The position numbers and the translations under genes are program-made. This document shows, in pieces, positions 25,827-34,468 of a DNA stretch of 39,583 bases. The notes beneath the pieces are model-generated. The model saw nothing but the letters and a program-made list of their open reading frames with translations, searched no databases and was not told the DNA's origin. Position 1 is the stretch's first letter. Each line of letters starts with the position of its first letter. Source of the stretch: Candidatus Saccharimonadota bacterium (lineage in GTDB: Bacteria > Patescibacteriota > Saccharimonadia > Saccharimonadales > 2-12-FULL-41-12); NCBI GenBank assembly GCA_022842995.1, contig JALHOM010000009.1, positions 18,235 through 57,817 on the forward strand, in the 5' to 3' direction.

Positions 25827-26723
25827 CTATTTTAGCACGCGCTGCAAGTGTTCGCGTAGCGAGGGTCCAAGTTCTTCATCGGCGAGAGCAAAATCGAATA
25901 GAGTTTTTAAATAACCAAGTTTATCGCCAGTATCATAACGAGTACCGTTTTGGATGGTTGTCGCGTAGAAATTATGACCGTCTTGCAACATAGGCTGTAA
26001 AACGTGATCAGTCATATGAAACTCTTCGTTTTCGCGAACAAGCCCCTGGCCTTTTTCAAGGTAACCAAGAACCTCAGGAGTTAATAAGTATCCTCCTACA
26101 CTTGCAAAATTCGACGGGGCCGCGTGCACTCCGGGCTTTTCGAATACACCATTCATCTTAATGAGATTATCGGTAACTTTCTCACCTCCAACAACTCCAT
26201 AACGGTCGTATTCAGAGTCATGATTAAGCTGGATACAAGGAACAATATTGCCACCGTATTGTTCATATAAAGCAATCATCTGACTAAAGGCATTCGGCTC
26301 TGACACAGTCAAATCATCTGCGTACAGATAAAAGAACGGTTCATTACCAATAATATGGGCGGCGTTCAGGAGAGGCGTCGCCGTCCCGTACATCCCTTTT
26401 TGGCGAATATAGACAAAGTTCGCCAAATTGGAAATCGCCCTAATTTCAGACAATAATTCAATCTTATTAGATTTACGTAAGTTAGCCTTAAGCTCGGCAC
26501 TGGCAACATCGAAATGATCTTCAATAGAGCGCTTATGATAGCCGGTTACGATGATGATATCCTCTATGCCGGCCTCAGAAAGCTGCTCGACGATATATTG
26601 GATAATTGGCTTATCAACAAGCGGCAACATCTCTTTCGGCATAGCCTTGGTTTGTGGCAAAAATCGAGTACCAAAGCCTGCCGCCGCAATAACAGCCTTA
26701 CGAACCTTTTTATTCTCACCCAT
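25827..26723 (-). CDS. galU: UTP--glucose-1-phosphate uridylyltransferase
   Basis: It makes UDP-glucose from UTP and glucose-1-phosphate for envelope glycans. The nucleotide-binding signature AAGFGTRFLPQTKAMPKEM is at 14-32, with LPLVDKPIIQYIVEQ just after it. FFYLYADDLTV carries the metal-binding Asp, and GVFEKPGVHAAPSNFASVGGYLL and GTRYDTGDKLGYLKT are standard GalU blocks. The 298 residues are full length. It lies 28 bp after gatB and 6 bp before the small membrane protein gene. Confidence 0.96.
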   Translation of the reverse strand: MGENKKVRKAVIAAAGFGTRFLPQTKAMPKEMLPLVDKPIIQYIVEQLSEAGIEDIIIVTGYHKRSIEDHFDVASAELKANLRKSNKIELLSEIRAISNLANFVYIRQKGMYGTATPLLNAAHIIGNEPFFYLYADDLTVSEPNAFSQMIALYEQYGGNIVPCIQLNHDSEYDRYGVVGGEKVTDNLIKMNGVFEKPGVHAAPSNFASVGGYLLTPEVLGYLEKGQGLVRENEEFHMTDHVLQPMLQDGHNFYATTIQNGTRYDTGDKLGYLKTLFDFALADEELGPSLREHLQRVLK

Positions 26724-26751
26724 GACTTAAATAGACCCCCTTATACTACGT

Positions 26752-28185
26752 CTATTTTAACGTATCTCGGATGATTTGTTGCACAACTCCAGGGTTCGCC
26801 TTGCCGGCCGACTCTTTCATCACCTGCCCAACCAAGAAGCCAATGGCTTTCATCTCGCCGGCTCTGATATCTTCGGCTGCCTTTGGATTTGCGTCGATTA
26901 CCCGTTTAACGACTGTCTCGAGCTCACCGCTGTCGGAAACTTGCAACAGATCATGTTCTTCGGCATATGTTTTTGGCGTAACGTCATCAAGCAATATTGC
27001 CTCAAAAACTTTTTTCGCCTGAGTGGAACTGAGTAGATTGGTGTCCACCATTTCGGCCAGTTCATGAAAGGATGCAAGCGAATAATGCAACTCGGCCTGA
27101 GATTTCTGATTATCGTTGGCTATTTTTGGTGCCAATTGACCAAGCCACAGCAAAACTGCAGAAGATTTCTTTTCCTGGCCAAATTGTGCCAAATAATCAA
27201 AACAGGCAGTGGCGATCTCTGCGTTATCAAGAATTGTTTCGGTCAACTCTTCATCTAAGCCATTTTCTCTAAGGGTTAGGCGCATGGTATCAACCGAAGG
27301 GCCCATCGTCTGTTCGACTTCTTGAATATATTCATCGCTAAGCTGCACTGGCGGGATATCGGGATCAGGGAAATAACGATAATCATGTGCTTCTTCTTTG
27401 GAGCGTTGCGAGAAAGTCCGCTGCTTGGCGTCATCCCAACCACGGGTCTCCTGAACCACTTCACCACCTTTTTCGCAGACTTCGATTTGCCTGGCGATTT
27501 CGTATTCCACGGCTTTTTCGACGGCTCTAAAACTATTGAGATTTTTTGTTTCCGTTCTTTTGCCTAGCTTATCGGTAGCAGAGACTGAAACGTTAACATC
27601 AAAACGCATGTTGCCGTAGTATAGATCCGCTTCACTGACGCCAGAATATTTCATGAGTAAATATAGCTCGCGGGCATAAGCCTTGGCTTCTTGCGCCGAA
27701 TGGATCTCTGGCTCACTGACAATTTCCAGTAGCGGAGTTCCGGCTCGGTTAAGATCAACTAAACTATAGTCTTTGCCCGCTGGGTGCGTACTTTTACCGG
27801 CATCTTCTTCCAGGTGTGCCCTGGTGATGTTGATAGTTTTTGCTTCGCCGTCGACGACAATATCTACCTGACCCCCCAAAATAATCGGATAATACAGTTG
27901 CGTGATTTGATAGCCTTTTGGTAAATCAGGATAGAAATAGTGCTTTCTGTCAAAGACACTGTGATTCTGGGCATGAGTTTTGAGTGCGTGCGCTGCCTTA
28001 ACAGCCAACTCTACCGCGCCTTTGTTAAGAACGGGCAATGCGCCTGGCATACCTAAGCAAATATGGCTGATCAAGCTGTTTGGAGGCGCCTCACGAGCAT
28101 CGTTGCCAACTGAAGCAAACAACTTCGTCTTGGTTTTCAGCTGAACGTGACACTCAATACCGATAGTGGCTTTATAGTTGCTCAT
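26752..28185 (-). CDS. gatB: Asp-tRNA(Asn)/Glu-tRNA(Gln) amidotransferase subunit B
   Basis: GatB activates the mischarged Glu- or Asp-tRNA and, with GatA and GatC, amidates it, indicating that this organism makes Gln-tRNA and/or Asn-tRNA by transamidation. The 477 residues include IGIECHVQLKTKTKLF at the N-terminus and FDRKHYFYPDLPKGYQITQ. HLEEDAGKSTH and DLNRAGTPLLEIVSEP follow, then KNLNSFRAVEKAVEYEI. A C-terminal YqeY-like domain ends in GVVQQIIRDTLK. The start overlaps the preceding gene as ATGA. Confidence 0.97.
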   Translation of the reverse strand: MSNYKATIGIECHVQLKTKTKLFASVGNDAREAPPNSLISHICLGMPGALPVLNKGAVELAVKAAHALKTHAQNHSVFDRKHYFYPDLPKGYQITQLYYPIILGGQVDIVVDGEAKTINITRAHLEEDAGKSTHPAGKDYSLVDLNRAGTPLLEIVSEPEIHSAQEAKAYARELYLLMKYSGVSEADLYYGNMRFDVNVSVSATDKLGKRTETKNLNSFRAVEKAVEYEIARQIEVCEKGGEVVQETRGWDDAKQRTFSQRSKEEAHDYRYFPDPDIPPVQLSDEYIQEVEQTMGPSVDTMRLTLRENGLDEELTETILDNAEIATACFDYLAQFGQEKKSSAVLLWLGQLAPKIANDNQKSQAELHYSLASFHELAEMVDTNLLSSTQAKKVFEAILLDDVTPKTYAEEHDLLQVSDSGELETVVKRVIDANPKAAEDIRAGEMKAIGFLVGQVMKESAGKANPGVVQQIIRDTLK

Positions 28186-28595
28186 TTCAAGGCTCCTATG
28201 TCGCGCAGTCCTTGACCGATGCCCATCAATGCCTTTTTAACTTCTTCTTTTTTGAGAACTATCTCATCGCCACCGCTATCGATCTTCGTTCGTAATTTGT
28301 GACCGAACCAAACTCCATCATGATCGGTAAATAATTTTTGGGCCGCAACAAGCTTTTCGCCAGTTGTCGCGCCTTTAATTTTCTTCTTTTTAAGTGCCAG
28401 GGCGAGCAAATCGTCAGCCTCAATAATCGCCTGCTTCCACTGGTCTTTTGAAGCGCAGCGACTCTGAAGTGCACGCCATTTTTCGACAAAAGAATCGTGC
28501 TTGAGTTTTTTTGGAAGCTTGAAAAACAAGGTCGTTGCCAGTGAAGTTATGACCAAGATAAGTGCTATGATAAAAACTATTTTTTCGGGAGTCAT
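28182..28595 (-). CDS. Unrecognised small membrane protein between gatA and gatB
   Basis: I recognise no family for this 137-residue protein. An N-terminal membrane helix (about 5-25, IVFIIALILVITSLATTLFF) is followed by a basic soluble domain facing the cytoplasm (KLPKKLKHDSFVEKWRALQ). That domain contains a helical stretch AIIEADDLLALALKKKKIKG and a C-terminal GIGQGLRDIGALK. It overlaps both gatA and gatB by 4 bp (ATGA), so it is translated in step with both. That suggests a link with the amidotransferase or with localising it at the membrane, but this is only positional evidence. Confidence 0.75.
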   Translation of the reverse strand: MTPEKIVFIIALILVITSLATTLFFKLPKKLKHDSFVEKWRALQSRCASKDQWKQAIIEADDLLALALKKKKIKGATTGEKLVAAQKLFTDHDGVWFGHKLRTKIDSGGDEIVLKKEEVKKALMGIGQGLRDIGALK

Positions 28596-30019
28596 GCAGC
28601 AACCTCCTCGACCTTTTTGGCTACTTCGAGCAACATTTTATCCTGCTTTTGCTGAACCATGAGCTGAAGGCCTACGGGCAATGAGTTATTCGACTTGACC
28701 GGAATCGAGATAGCCGGGATACCGACTAGATTGGCCGAGACGGTCATAATATCAATCAAGTACATAGCAAGTGGGTCGGCAATATTTTCGCCAATTTTGA
28801 AAGCCTGTACGGGTGCCGTTGGACCAACCAAAACATCGCAACTCTCCAAGGCTTTATTAAATTCATTGATTAGCTTCGTCCGCACTAACTGTGCTCGCTG
28901 ATAATAAGCATCATAGTATCCACTACTCAGGACGTAAGCACCAATCATTATTCGACGCTTAGCTTCATTACCAAAGCCTACTGATCGACTCTTGGCATAA
29001 CTTTCTTCGAGATTTACGGCATCGCGATCTGAATGCCCATAGCGCTGACCGTCGTAACGACTGAGATTAGAGCTCACTTCAGCAGGACAAAGGATGTAAT
29101 AAACCGCGAGGGCCAGGTCAATAGATGGGATACTAACTTCCACTATTTCACCGCCAGCAGACTTGATCTGGTTAACGGCCTGGTCGATACTGCCACGAAC
29201 CGACTCGTCTACTCCCGAACCGAAAAATTCTTTAACAATTCCGAATTTAATCCCCGTCAGATCGACCGGCTTTAAATCGCTGTAATCCTGACTGTCACGC
29301 TCGATAGTCGTCCCATCGAGTTCGTCTTTGCCGGCCATGCATTCCAAGACAAGAGCTGCATCCTCAACTGTTGAAGCGATAGGTCCAATAACATCGGTCG
29401 AGCTAGCCATAGCCACTACGCCGCTCCGTGAAACCAACCCATAGGTTGGCTTAAGTCCGACAACACCACAAAAACTAGCTGGCAGGCGAATAGAGCCGCC
29501 GGTGTCTGTCCCGAGAGAAAACGGAGCCATCGACAGGGCCACTGCTGCTGCCGAACCACCAGAACTACCGCCAGGGACTCTTTCGGCGTCATGAGGGTTT
29601 TTGGTAGTCATATAGTCACTATTTTCGGTACTACTTCCGTGTGCAAAAGCATCAAGATTAGCTTTAGCTACACAAATTGCCCCCTCAGCTTCCAAGCGCT
29701 CAATTGCGCTCGACTGATACGGCGCATTAAAACCGCGCAAGATATTGCTCGCAGCGGTTGTTTCAGCGCCAAATACTAAAAAGTTGTCTTTGGCAATGAA
29801 CGGTACTCCAGCTAATCGACCAACATTTTCGCCGACAGCAATTCGAGCGTCAATTTCTTCGGCCCTTTTAAGAGCTCGTTCTTTTGTTAAAGAGATAATT
29901 GCCTTAAATTCGCCGTGTTCTTCAATAATTTGTAGCGATTTTTCAACCATGTCACGAGCAGAAGATTTGCGAGAAGCAACATCTGACGTAATGGTTTTGA
30001 TCGAAGGCCATATAGACAT
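28592..30019 (-). CDS. gatA: Asp-tRNA(Asn)/Glu-tRNA(Gln) amidotransferase subunit A
   Basis: GatA hydrolyses glutamine to supply ammonia. The amidase Ser-cisSer-Lys triad is visible: Lys in VPFIAKDNFLV (about 77), the cis-Ser in PGGSSGGSAAAV (about 153) and the Ser nucleophile in GTDTGGSIRLPAS (about 177). The 475 residues are the normal length. It starts 6 bp after gatC and overlaps the next gene by 4 bp. Confidence 0.97.
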   Translation of the reverse strand: MSIWPSIKTITSDVASRKSSARDMVEKSLQIIEEHGEFKAIISLTKERALKRAEEIDARIAVGENVGRLAGVPFIAKDNFLVFGAETTAASNILRGFNAPYQSSAIERLEAEGAICVAKANLDAFAHGSSTENSDYMTTKNPHDAERVPGGSSGGSAAAVALSMAPFSLGTDTGGSIRLPASFCGVVGLKPTYGLVSRSGVVAMASSTDVIGPIASTVEDAALVLECMAGKDELDGTTIERDSQDYSDLKPVDLTGIKFGIVKEFFGSGVDESVRGSIDQAVNQIKSAGGEIVEVSIPSIDLALAVYYILCPAEVSSNLSRYDGQRYGHSDRDAVNLEESYAKSRSVGFGNEAKRRIMIGAYVLSSGYYDAYYQRAQLVRTKLINEFNKALESCDVLVGPTAPVQAFKIGENIADPLAMYLIDIMTVSANLVGIPAISIPVKSNNSLPVGLQLMVQQKQDKMLLEVAKKVEEVAA

Positions 30020-30025
30020 AAGCGG

Positions 30026-30313
30026 TTATAAGACCCTCTTGACTTTAATATAGTTATCTTCACGATCTGGCAAGTTTTTCAAAAGCTCGTCTTGTGTTAC
30101 AGAGTCGGCAATTTCATCTTCGCGCATAACATTTACGAGACCCGTGACTTGATTAGTCGGACTCAAACCTTCAACATCTGCATCGGCTAATTTTTGAATG
30201 TATGACAAAATTTCGTCAAGTTCAGCCTGAAATTTCGAGACCTCTTCTTCGCTCAGACTAATCATGCTTAGTCGAGCCAATTTTAATACATCGTCTTTTG
30301 TAATAGTCGCCAT
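30026..30313 (-). CDS. gatC: Asp-tRNA(Asn)/Glu-tRNA(Gln) amidotransferase subunit C
   Basis: GatC is the small belt subunit that stabilises GatA-GatB. The 95 residues match the family: VLKLARLSMISLSEEE, FQAELDEILSYIQKLADADV and a conserved MREDE near residue 63. It is the first gene of the gatC-gatA-unknown-gatB-galU run. The ATG at 30313 has TATAAT ending ten bases upstream and no Shine-Dalgarno sequence. Confidence 0.93.
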   Translation of the reverse strand: MATITKDDVLKLARLSMISLSEEEVSKFQAELDEILSYIQKLADADVEGLSPTNQVTGLVNVMREDEIADSVTQDELLKNLPDREDNYIKVKRVL

Positions 30314-30323
30314 CTGGTGAACA

Positions 30324-30329
30324 ATTATA
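30324..30329 (-). promoter_or_regulatory. -10 box of the gat operon
   Basis: Consensus TATAAT on the minus strand, ten bases before the gatC ATG, directly after the terminator of the upstream gene. No clear -35 box. The mRNA would have a leader of only a few bases. Confidence 0.55.
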
Positions 30330-30360
30330 GCAAAGAATCACGTCGTTAACAGATTTTTTA

Positions 30361-30420
30361 AACAACAAAAACTGTAGCCGTTATTTCACGTATATAACGT
30401 AAATTATCGGGCTACAGTTT
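30361..30420 (-). terminator. Intrinsic terminator after the 30456-31598 gene
   Basis: On the minus strand AAACTGTAGCC (30420-30410) pairs perfectly with GGCTACAGTTT (30379-30369). An inner GTTAT/ATAAC stem occupies part of the loop, and the transcript then runs into TTGTTGTTT. It separates the multi-TM gene from the gat promoter. Confidence 0.75.
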
Positions 30421-30455
30421 ATCGAAAGATTTATGATATAGCTAAACGTACAACG

Positions 30456-31598
30456 CTACAACGCAGGTTCTTCTGACACAGTTTCTTCAATCGGGGCTTC
30501 TGGGACGGGTTCAGTCGAAATCGCTTCGGCTGGAGCTTCCAGAGGCTGATCTATAGTCACTTCGGCCCCCTGAACTTCGGAAGTGTCAGCGCTCGGCTGG
30601 GCAACCACTGCAGTAACGGTGAGCTGGAAGCAATCACGGCCAGAGCTATGTTGCCATTCGTTAATGTTCGATGATTCAGTAACTAACGACGGGATGTAGC
30701 CTGACATTTTATCATCGCCAGTGCGTGACGTTGTAGAGAAATTAGCGCATAATTGATATCCACTGTCACTTAGTCGTTCGTAGGTATAAATATAGCTATT
30801 TGAACGCTGCGCTTGCTCAGAAGAAAGATTCAAGTCACTCAGAGCCTCTGGCATATAACCTCGAGCGGTTACAAAGTTATTTACTTCCGCTTTAATAACG
30901 CTCAGGTCAGACGCAATTACTCTATCGACCATAACCTGCCTGCTTTCAGAGAAAGGAAATAGCACGAACAATAACGCGACGATCAGCGAACCAGTAATTA
31001 AGCCGTACCTGTATTGATGCCTAAATCTTGCGAATATGTCACTCGCAACTACGCGGTAATCATTGCCATACGCCCACGCTGTCGTAAGGAGGGCAAGTGA
31101 AGCAAACAGATAAGCCGTGGTAGCCTGCCAGTCAAAAACCGCTTGTGTTAAATAGCCAATGCTCAAAAATGCCAAGACGGAATCGATAAACAGGACTGAA
31201 CTCAACACCGCCCAAACACTTATACCTGTCAAGAAAATGCCTAAGCTGATTTTTCTCCATGCCAAGTTCTTGACGGCTGGATTCCTCGCTTCGGACTCGG
31301 CGGTTCGCTGAATCAGGATTACCGTCAGTGGAAGTAAAACCGTAAATGCCGATATAAGCCAGACATACATATCGCCTGAGTGAAGCCATGACAGAACGCT
31401 CAATATAGACTCGTCAAACAGACTATTGAACATGCTCATTACAACCGCCAACAAACCTGTCACGAATAACAGCTGAAGCCCGTATTCAAATATATACGAC
31501 CGACTTTCGCCGAAACTTGTGTTCTTCAGAGAAAACAAGAAATTTTTTGATTTTTTACGTGCTGGTTTTTTACCAGCAAGACCACTAGATTGTGCCAT
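30456..31598 (-). CDS. Multi-spanning membrane protein with C-terminal extracytoplasmic domain (DUF5671-like?)
   Basis: From ATG 31598 the product is 380 residues. A basic N-terminus (GKKPARKKSKNF) precedes about six hydrophobic segments in 38-225, for example LLFVTGLLAVVMSMF, WLISAFTVLLPLTVILI and LITGSLIVALLFVLF. Then comes a domain of about 100 residues, expected to be outside the membrane, containing VNNFVTARGYMPEALSDL and ERLSDSGYQLCANF with two cysteines. A Pro/Glu-rich acidic tail ends the protein. The layout recalls DUF5671-type proteins of Patescibacteria, but I cannot confirm the family. An in-frame start at 31655 would add 19 residues; GGAGGGG just before 31598 makes the inner start clearly better. 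The upstream gene is uvrB. Confidence 0.7.
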   Translation of the reverse strand: MAQSSGLAGKKPARKKSKNFLFSLKNTSFGESRSYIFEYGLQLLFVTGLLAVVMSMFNSLFDESILSVLSWLHSGDMYVWLISAFTVLLPLTVILIQRTAESEARNPAVKNLAWRKISLGIFLTGISVWAVLSSVLFIDSVLAFLSIGYLTQAVFDWQATTAYLFASLALLTTAWAYGNDYRVVASDIFARFRHQYRYGLITGSLIVALLFVLFPFSESRQVMVDRVIASDLSVIKAEVNNFVTARGYMPEALSDLNLSSEQAQRSNSYIYTYERLSDSGYQLCANFSTTSRTGDDKMSGYIPSLVTESSNINEWQHSSGRDCFQLTVTAVVAQPSADTSEVQGAEVTIDQPLEAPAEAISTEPVPEAPIEETVSEEPAL

Positions 31599-31602
31599 TA
31601 TA

Positions 31603-31626
31603 CCCCTCCAATTACGTACTATTGTA
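31603..31626 (-). promoter_or_regulatory. Ribosome binding site and -10 box deciding the start at 31598
   Basis: GGAGGGG (31609-31603, minus strand) is four to six bases before the ATG at 31598, and TACAAT lies at 31626-31621. This is one of the strongest Shine-Dalgarno sequences in the window and contrasts with the many first-of-unit genes that have none. Confidence 0.6.
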
Positions 31627-31718
31627 ACACCATAAGCGAAAAATAAAATAGGCATTAGCAGAATATATTTTTCCTGACTCGCAATTCTTCTTTTTTGCGT
31701 AATATGAAAGAGAAATGA

Positions 31719-33680
31719 CTACATTTTCTGTTTGATTTCGGCGATTACGTCCCGCAGCTCTGCAGCTTTCTCGAACTCCAGGTTAGCCGACGCCAAATCC
31801 ATCTGCCTACTCAGGTCACGGACAAGGTGTTTATACTCGTCTTTTGGTACTTTATTCAGATCAAGCTTTGGCTTTTCGCTATCTGGCATATCTGGTCGCA
31901 TACCGGCCGCAATTGTCTTGGCTATCCCTGCAGGAGTAATGCCATGTTTTTGGTTATAGGCTTCTTGAATCTCTCGACGACGATCAGTTTCGTCAATCGT
32001 TCGCTTCATACTCTTGGTTATTTTATCGGCGTACATTATAACTCGACCCTCAACGTGACGCGCCGCCCTACCAACGGTCTGAATTAGTGCTTGCTCGCTT
32101 CGCAAGAAACCTTCTTTATCGGCGTCCAGGATAGCTACCAAGCTAACTTCCGGCAAATCCAGTCCTTCTCGCAGCAAGTTAATACCAACAACCACGTCAT
32201 ACACACCCAGACGCAAATCACGCAAGATATCAGTTCGATCAAGCGTATCCACCTCGCTGTGTAAATAGGCAACTTTGATGGAAAGTTCCTGCAAATACTC
32301 TGTTAAATCTTCGCTCATCCGCTTTGTAAGAGTCGTCACAAGAACGCGGTGACCTTTAGCGGTCGTTGCCCGTATCTCAGCTATCAAATCATCTACCTGC
32401 CCATTTACAGGACGAACTTCAATCTCCGGATCAATCAGTCCGGTCGGTCGTATTATTTGTTGAATCGGCTCTGGGCTTCGGCTCAGCTCGTACTCCGCAG
32501 GTGTCGCACTCACGTAAATAACTTGGTTAACATGACGCTCAAATTCCTGGAAATTCAGTGGACGGTTGTCCAGAGCACTCGGCAAGCGAAAACCATGTTC
32601 AACGAGCACTTCCTTGCGGGCCCTATCGCCGTTATACATCCCCCTCACCTGAGGAATTGTCATATGACTTTCGTCAATTAACATCAAAAAATCATCGGGG
32701 AAATAGTCGAGCAACGTCGCTGGCTGCTCACCTGGCTCGCGGTTGGTAAGATAGCGACTGTAGTTCTCGATACCTTTCACAAACCCCGTTTCTTCTAGCA
32801 TCTCGAGGTCAAAGTTAGTTCTTTGCTCTATTCGTTGGGCTTCTAAAAGTAAACTGTTTTTCTTAAAATATGCCAGCCGTGCTTCCAGCTCGCTACGTAT
32901 GTGCCCGAGGGCCACTTTGAGCTTATCTTGCGGAGTAACGTAGTGGCTTCCAGGAAAGATGGCCAGCTTATCTAGCTTCGATAGTATCTCGCCGGTCAAC
33001 GGGTCTATAGAGGTTATGCGATCAACCTCATCACCAAAAAATTCTATCCGATAGGCAATTTCTTCTCCAACAGGGTAAACATCAATAACATCACCTCGTA
33101 CCCGAAACGTCCCACGATGAAAATCAACATCATTTCGCTGATACTGAATATCGGTGAGATGACGCATGAATTTATCGCGTTTGCGGCTTTCACCAACAGC
33201 AATCCGAATCGCCATATCACCATAGTCCTCTACCGAACCAATGCCATAAATACAGCTAACACTGGCCACAATTAATACGTCCTTCCGGCTCAACAGAGAC
33301 GACGTGGCGGCGTGTCGCAAACGATCAATTTCTTCATTGATCTGGCTATCTTTTTCGATATACGTGTCGGACCGAGCAATATAGGCTTCCGGTTGATAAT
33401 AATCAAAGTAGCTAACAAAATAATGGACGGCGTTATTTGGGAAAAAATCTTTGAACTCACTATACAGCTGGGCAGCAAGTGTTTTGTTATGACACAGGAC
33501 AAGCGTTGGCTTCTGCACAGCCTGCACGACATTGGCCATAGTAAATGTCTTTCCAGACCCCGTAACACCTAGTAACGTCTGCTCCTTAACGCCGCCCTTG
33601 AGCCCCGCCACAAGCGCCTCAATAGCAGCCGGCTGATCGCCGGTCGGTTTATACGGTGAAGTTATCTGAAAAGAAGACAT
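31719..33680 (-). CDS. uvrB: Excinuclease ABC subunit B
   Basis: UvrB verifies the lesion and loads UvrC in nucleotide excision repair. The 653 residues include Walker [15 protein letters not shown] (about 39-52), the beta-hairpin region [18 protein letters not shown], and helicase motifs [24 protein letters not shown] and [17 protein letters not shown]. The [16 protein letters not shown] block and a C-terminal UVR motif ([20 protein letters not shown]) complete the protein. It is full length. TACAAT lies eight bases before the ATG, without a Shine-Dalgarno sequence. uvrA is not adjacent. Confidence 0.97.
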   Translation of the reverse strand: MSSFQITSPYKPTGDQPAAIEALVAGLKGGVKEQTLLGVTGSGKTFTMANVVQAVQKPTLVLCHNKTLAAQLYSEFKDFFPNNAVHYFVSYFDYYQPEAYIARSDTYIEKDSQINEEIDRLRHAATSSLLSRKDVLIVASVSCIYGIGSVEDYGDMAIRIAVGESRKRDKFMRHLTDIQYQRNDVDFHRGTFRVRGDVIDVYPVGEEIAYRIEFFGDEVDRITSIDPLTGEILSKLDKLAIFPGSHYVTPQDKLKVALGHIRSELEARLAYFKKNSLLLEAQRIEQRTNFDLEMLEETGFVKGIENYSRYLTNREPGEQPATLLDYFPDDFLMLIDESHMTIPQVRGMYNGDRARKEVLVEHGFRLPSALDNRPLNFQEFERHVNQVIYVSATPAEYELSRSPEPIQQIIRPTGLIDPEIEVRPVNGQVDDLIAEIRATTAKGHRVLVTTLTKRMSEDLTEYLQELSIKVAYLHSEVDTLDRTDILRDLRLGVYDVVVGINLLREGLDLPEVSLVAILDADKEGFLRSEQALIQTVGRAARHVEGRVIMYADKITKSMKRTIDETDRRREIQEAYNQKHGITPAGIAKTIAAGMRPDMPDSEKPKLDLNKVPKDEYKHLVRDLSRQMDLASANLEFEKAAELRDVIAEIKQKM

Positions 33681-33688
33681 ATACCACT

Positions 33689-33694
33689 ATTGTA
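33689..33694 (-). promoter_or_regulatory. uvrB: -10 box of uvrB
   Basis: TACAAT on the minus strand, eight bases before the uvrB ATG, preceded by GGT and with no Shine-Dalgarno sequence downstream. Leaderless transcript likely. No LexA-type operator was recognised here. Confidence 0.45.
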
Positions 33695-33731
33695 ACCTAA
33701 CGTCCTTTGCAAAAGAGTGCCAGCTTATCTT

Positions 33732-33839
33732 TTAGAGCTCACCAGCTTGTCGAGCCCACAGTGCAGCGTATCGGCCATTCCGTTCAATGAGCTCTTGGTG
33801 AGTCCCCGACTCTTCGACTTTCCCATCATATTTTAGGGC
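33732..33839 (-). pseudogene. Remnant of an ABC transporter ATP-binding/permease gene (C-terminal 35 codons)
   Basis: In the gap between the LOG-like gene and uvrB, minus-strand codons from 33839 to the stop at 33732-33734 read as the end of an ABC exporter ATPase. They include DGKVEESGTHQELIERNG and, right after it, RYAALWARQAGEL. This matches the GxIxExGTHxELxxxxGxYAxLW ending of MsbA/LmrA-type proteins, after the D-loop and H-loop region. An in-frame TAA at 33840-33842 cuts the frame upstream and the LOG-like gene occupies the space where the rest should be, so no functional gene remains. Confidence 0.8.
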
Positions 33840-33849
33840 TTAGCTAGAA

Positions 33850-34413
33850 TTAGCGGAAAAGATCTCTATGCTCAGCGTGGATCGAATCCAGCAGTTTGGT
33901 TATTTGATCTACCAGGTCTTCTGGATCATCGCTAAAGACCACATTGGAGCTACGCTCTTCGCCGGCTGCCTTCAAAATATCCATAATCTCGGTGCTAACC
34001 CCACCAGCCCCCTGCAAGAAGCCAATTGGAGTATCTGTTTCCATGGCGATGGTAAATTCATGCAACGTACCAAGTCGACCACCAATACTCACCACCGCAT
34101 CAGAGGAATTTATCAGCAACATGTCCCGCCCTACATAATGCATTCCCGTGTATAAAATACTGTCGTAAGCCTCTGTCGGCAAACGATATTTGCGAACATG
34201 CTCAATCTTGGATGTCGCCGGACTGATCCCCAGGCTCATCTTGCCTCCAGCAACCTTATAGCTTTCGGCAGCATAGTTCGGAAGTCCGATAGTGGCACCA
34301 GTCAGTAAGGTATGTCCGGATTTGGCAATCGAGGCACCAACAGCCGCAGCCAACAAGCGACCCTCTTCAACACTCTGCCCCTTCGAGGCACCCGAAACAC
34401 AGATTTGATACAT
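33850..34413 (-). CDS. LOG/SLOG-type Rossmann-fold protein
   Basis: The 187-residue protein begins with a Rossmann strand and glycine turn (ICVSGASKGQSVEEG) and contains SIGGRLGTLHEFTIAME, a form of the PGGxGTxxE motif of LOG (lysine decarboxylase-like) nucleotide-binding proteins. LOG enzymes cleave nucleoside monophosphates, but this motif deviates (IGGRLGT) and the conserved Arg-Lys context is not obvious. The function is therefore left at family level; DprA/SLOG-like ligand sensing is the alternative. It starts 55 bp after the 407-residue gene, with TATACT and AAGGA in between. Confidence 0.7.
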   Translation of the reverse strand: MYQICVSGASKGQSVEEGRLLAAAVGASIAKSGHTLLTGATIGLPNYAAESYKVAGGKMSLGISPATSKIEHVRKYRLPTEAYDSILYTGMHYVGRDMLLINSSDAVVSIGGRLGTLHEFTIAMETDTPIGFLQGAGGVSTEIMDILKAAGEERSSNVVFSDDPEDLVDQITKLLDSIHAEHRDLFR

Positions 34414-34468
34414 TATTGCTTATCCTTATTTGTAGTATACATCATTTATTTTCCTTTTTAGCAGCGAC

